64,000 nt of DNA, from positions 21,270,599 to 21,334,598 of the forward strand of contig NC_088309.1 in the NCBI RefSeq assembly GCF_910592395.1, read 5' to 3'. The stretch comes from Lineus longissimus (taxonomy: Eukaryota; Nemertea; Pilidiophora; Heteronemertea; Lineidae). Under the pieces are notes generated by a model. It was not told the origin of the DNA, ran no database searches, and saw only the letters and a program-made list of their open reading frames with translations. Shown here piece after piece: positions 63,583 to 64,000 of the stretch; the stretch's first letter is position 1; each line of letters opens with the position of its first letter. Position numbers and translations under genes: made by a program.

Positions 63583-63888
63583 CTATTCTTCATAAGTAGT
63601 TTCCGTCAACAAATTGCACAAAAAAAGAAAAATTCCAAATCGGACTGAGTTATCACGCTTTTCCGATGTTGACTCCGGTTTGACCCGAGTTAGCTCTCCA
63701 TGCGTCGATCCTTTCCATCTAGTACGATGCACGAGTGAGGCGCTTCCTGAAGCCATGGATCTACAGTGACTTCTTGGTGCTGATACCCCGCTACGACTGC
63801 GACGATGGAAATGACGTTGTGTCGTAGAGCTGGGTGACGTGAACTTGGATCTCGGCGGGCACTCACATGGCGGGAAAGGTCTTTCGTA
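63583..63888 (-). other. Exon-like open block beginning at a strong splice-acceptor-like site
   Basis: On the minus strand, cgcttttttcag (63889-63900) is a strong 3' splice-site match. From the next base a frame stays open for 101 codons to a TAG at 63583-63585. It is Ser/Arg-rich at first and has no ATG until codon 45. A second minus frame, phase 1, is also open for 65 codons and has ordinary-looking codon use, and part of the plus strand is open too. The block is more GC-rich than its surroundings. It could be an exon of a gene continuing beyond the right edge, converging on the receptor, but no domain is recognised and chance is a serious alternative. Confidence 0.2.
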
Positions 63889-64000
63889 CTGAAAAAAGCG
63901 AATAACGCGTTTTTCTACTACTTAAGAGCTGATGAATCTAGATTGGAAAAGCATCAAACGCGTTCAGAAAAATAGTTTACTGATGAACCAGAAGAAGATC

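Noticed and set aside
1-64000. CRISPR arrays, prophage, bacterial operons, rRNA, retroelement polymerase or viral genes
   Set aside because: None seen on either strand; base composition and gene spacing fit a metazoan intergenic region.

Overview
The window looks like non-coding DNA from a metazoan nuclear genome, most likely a marine bilaterian invertebrate. I lean towards a lophotrochozoan (mollusc, brachiopod or annelid) but cannot prove it. Four things support this: very low gene density, tRNA-derived SINE-like elements, many short fold-back and tandem repeats, and frequent copies of the palindromic word ACATGTAC. There is no bacterial gene packing and there are no operons, CRISPR arrays, rRNA genes or intact functional tRNA genes. 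No viral or retroelement protein (reverse transcriptase, integrase, capsid) was recognised.

One protein-coding gene is convincing: an intact, intronless rhodopsin-family GPCR of 335 residues on the + strand at 62360-63367, near the right edge. It has seven hydrophobic segments, a GN pair in TM1, an LxxxD-equivalent Asp in TM2, the TM3/ECL2 cysteine pair, DRF at the end of TM3 and NSxxY in TM7. The TM6 CWxP motif is missing. Its ATG follows an in-frame stop, and a degenerate 39-bp tandem repeat lies just upstream.

Region by region: 1-7.3 kb holds two hairpin repeats (559-637, 6759-6855), a diverged ~120-bp duplication (3822-4000), an exact 38-bp tandem duplication (5032-5107) and a hAT-like terminus beside a C14 tract (5217-5329). 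At 7303-7564 is a complete-looking tRNA-type SINE. Between 8 and 33 kb are small repeats, a short perfect-loop hairpin (9028-9065), a degenerate repeat field (22361-22645) and a striking 182-bp near-perfect inverted repeat (27937-28118). At 33225-33396 is a MITE-like element with CCCGGTGTG termini. At 35289-35440 and 59456-59600 are two more tRNA-like SINE fragments that share a tail motif. Between 36 and 58 kb there are microsatellites and little else.

Several blocks (8199-8368, 15223-15450, 51127-51283, 63583-63888) have open frames beginning at a plausible splice acceptor. They could be isolated exons of split genes. Open frames of this length also arise by chance in a 64-kb window, so they are listed as questions rather than genes. 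Apart from the receptor, the window is best read as intergenic or intronic sequence shaped by small non-autonomous repeats.
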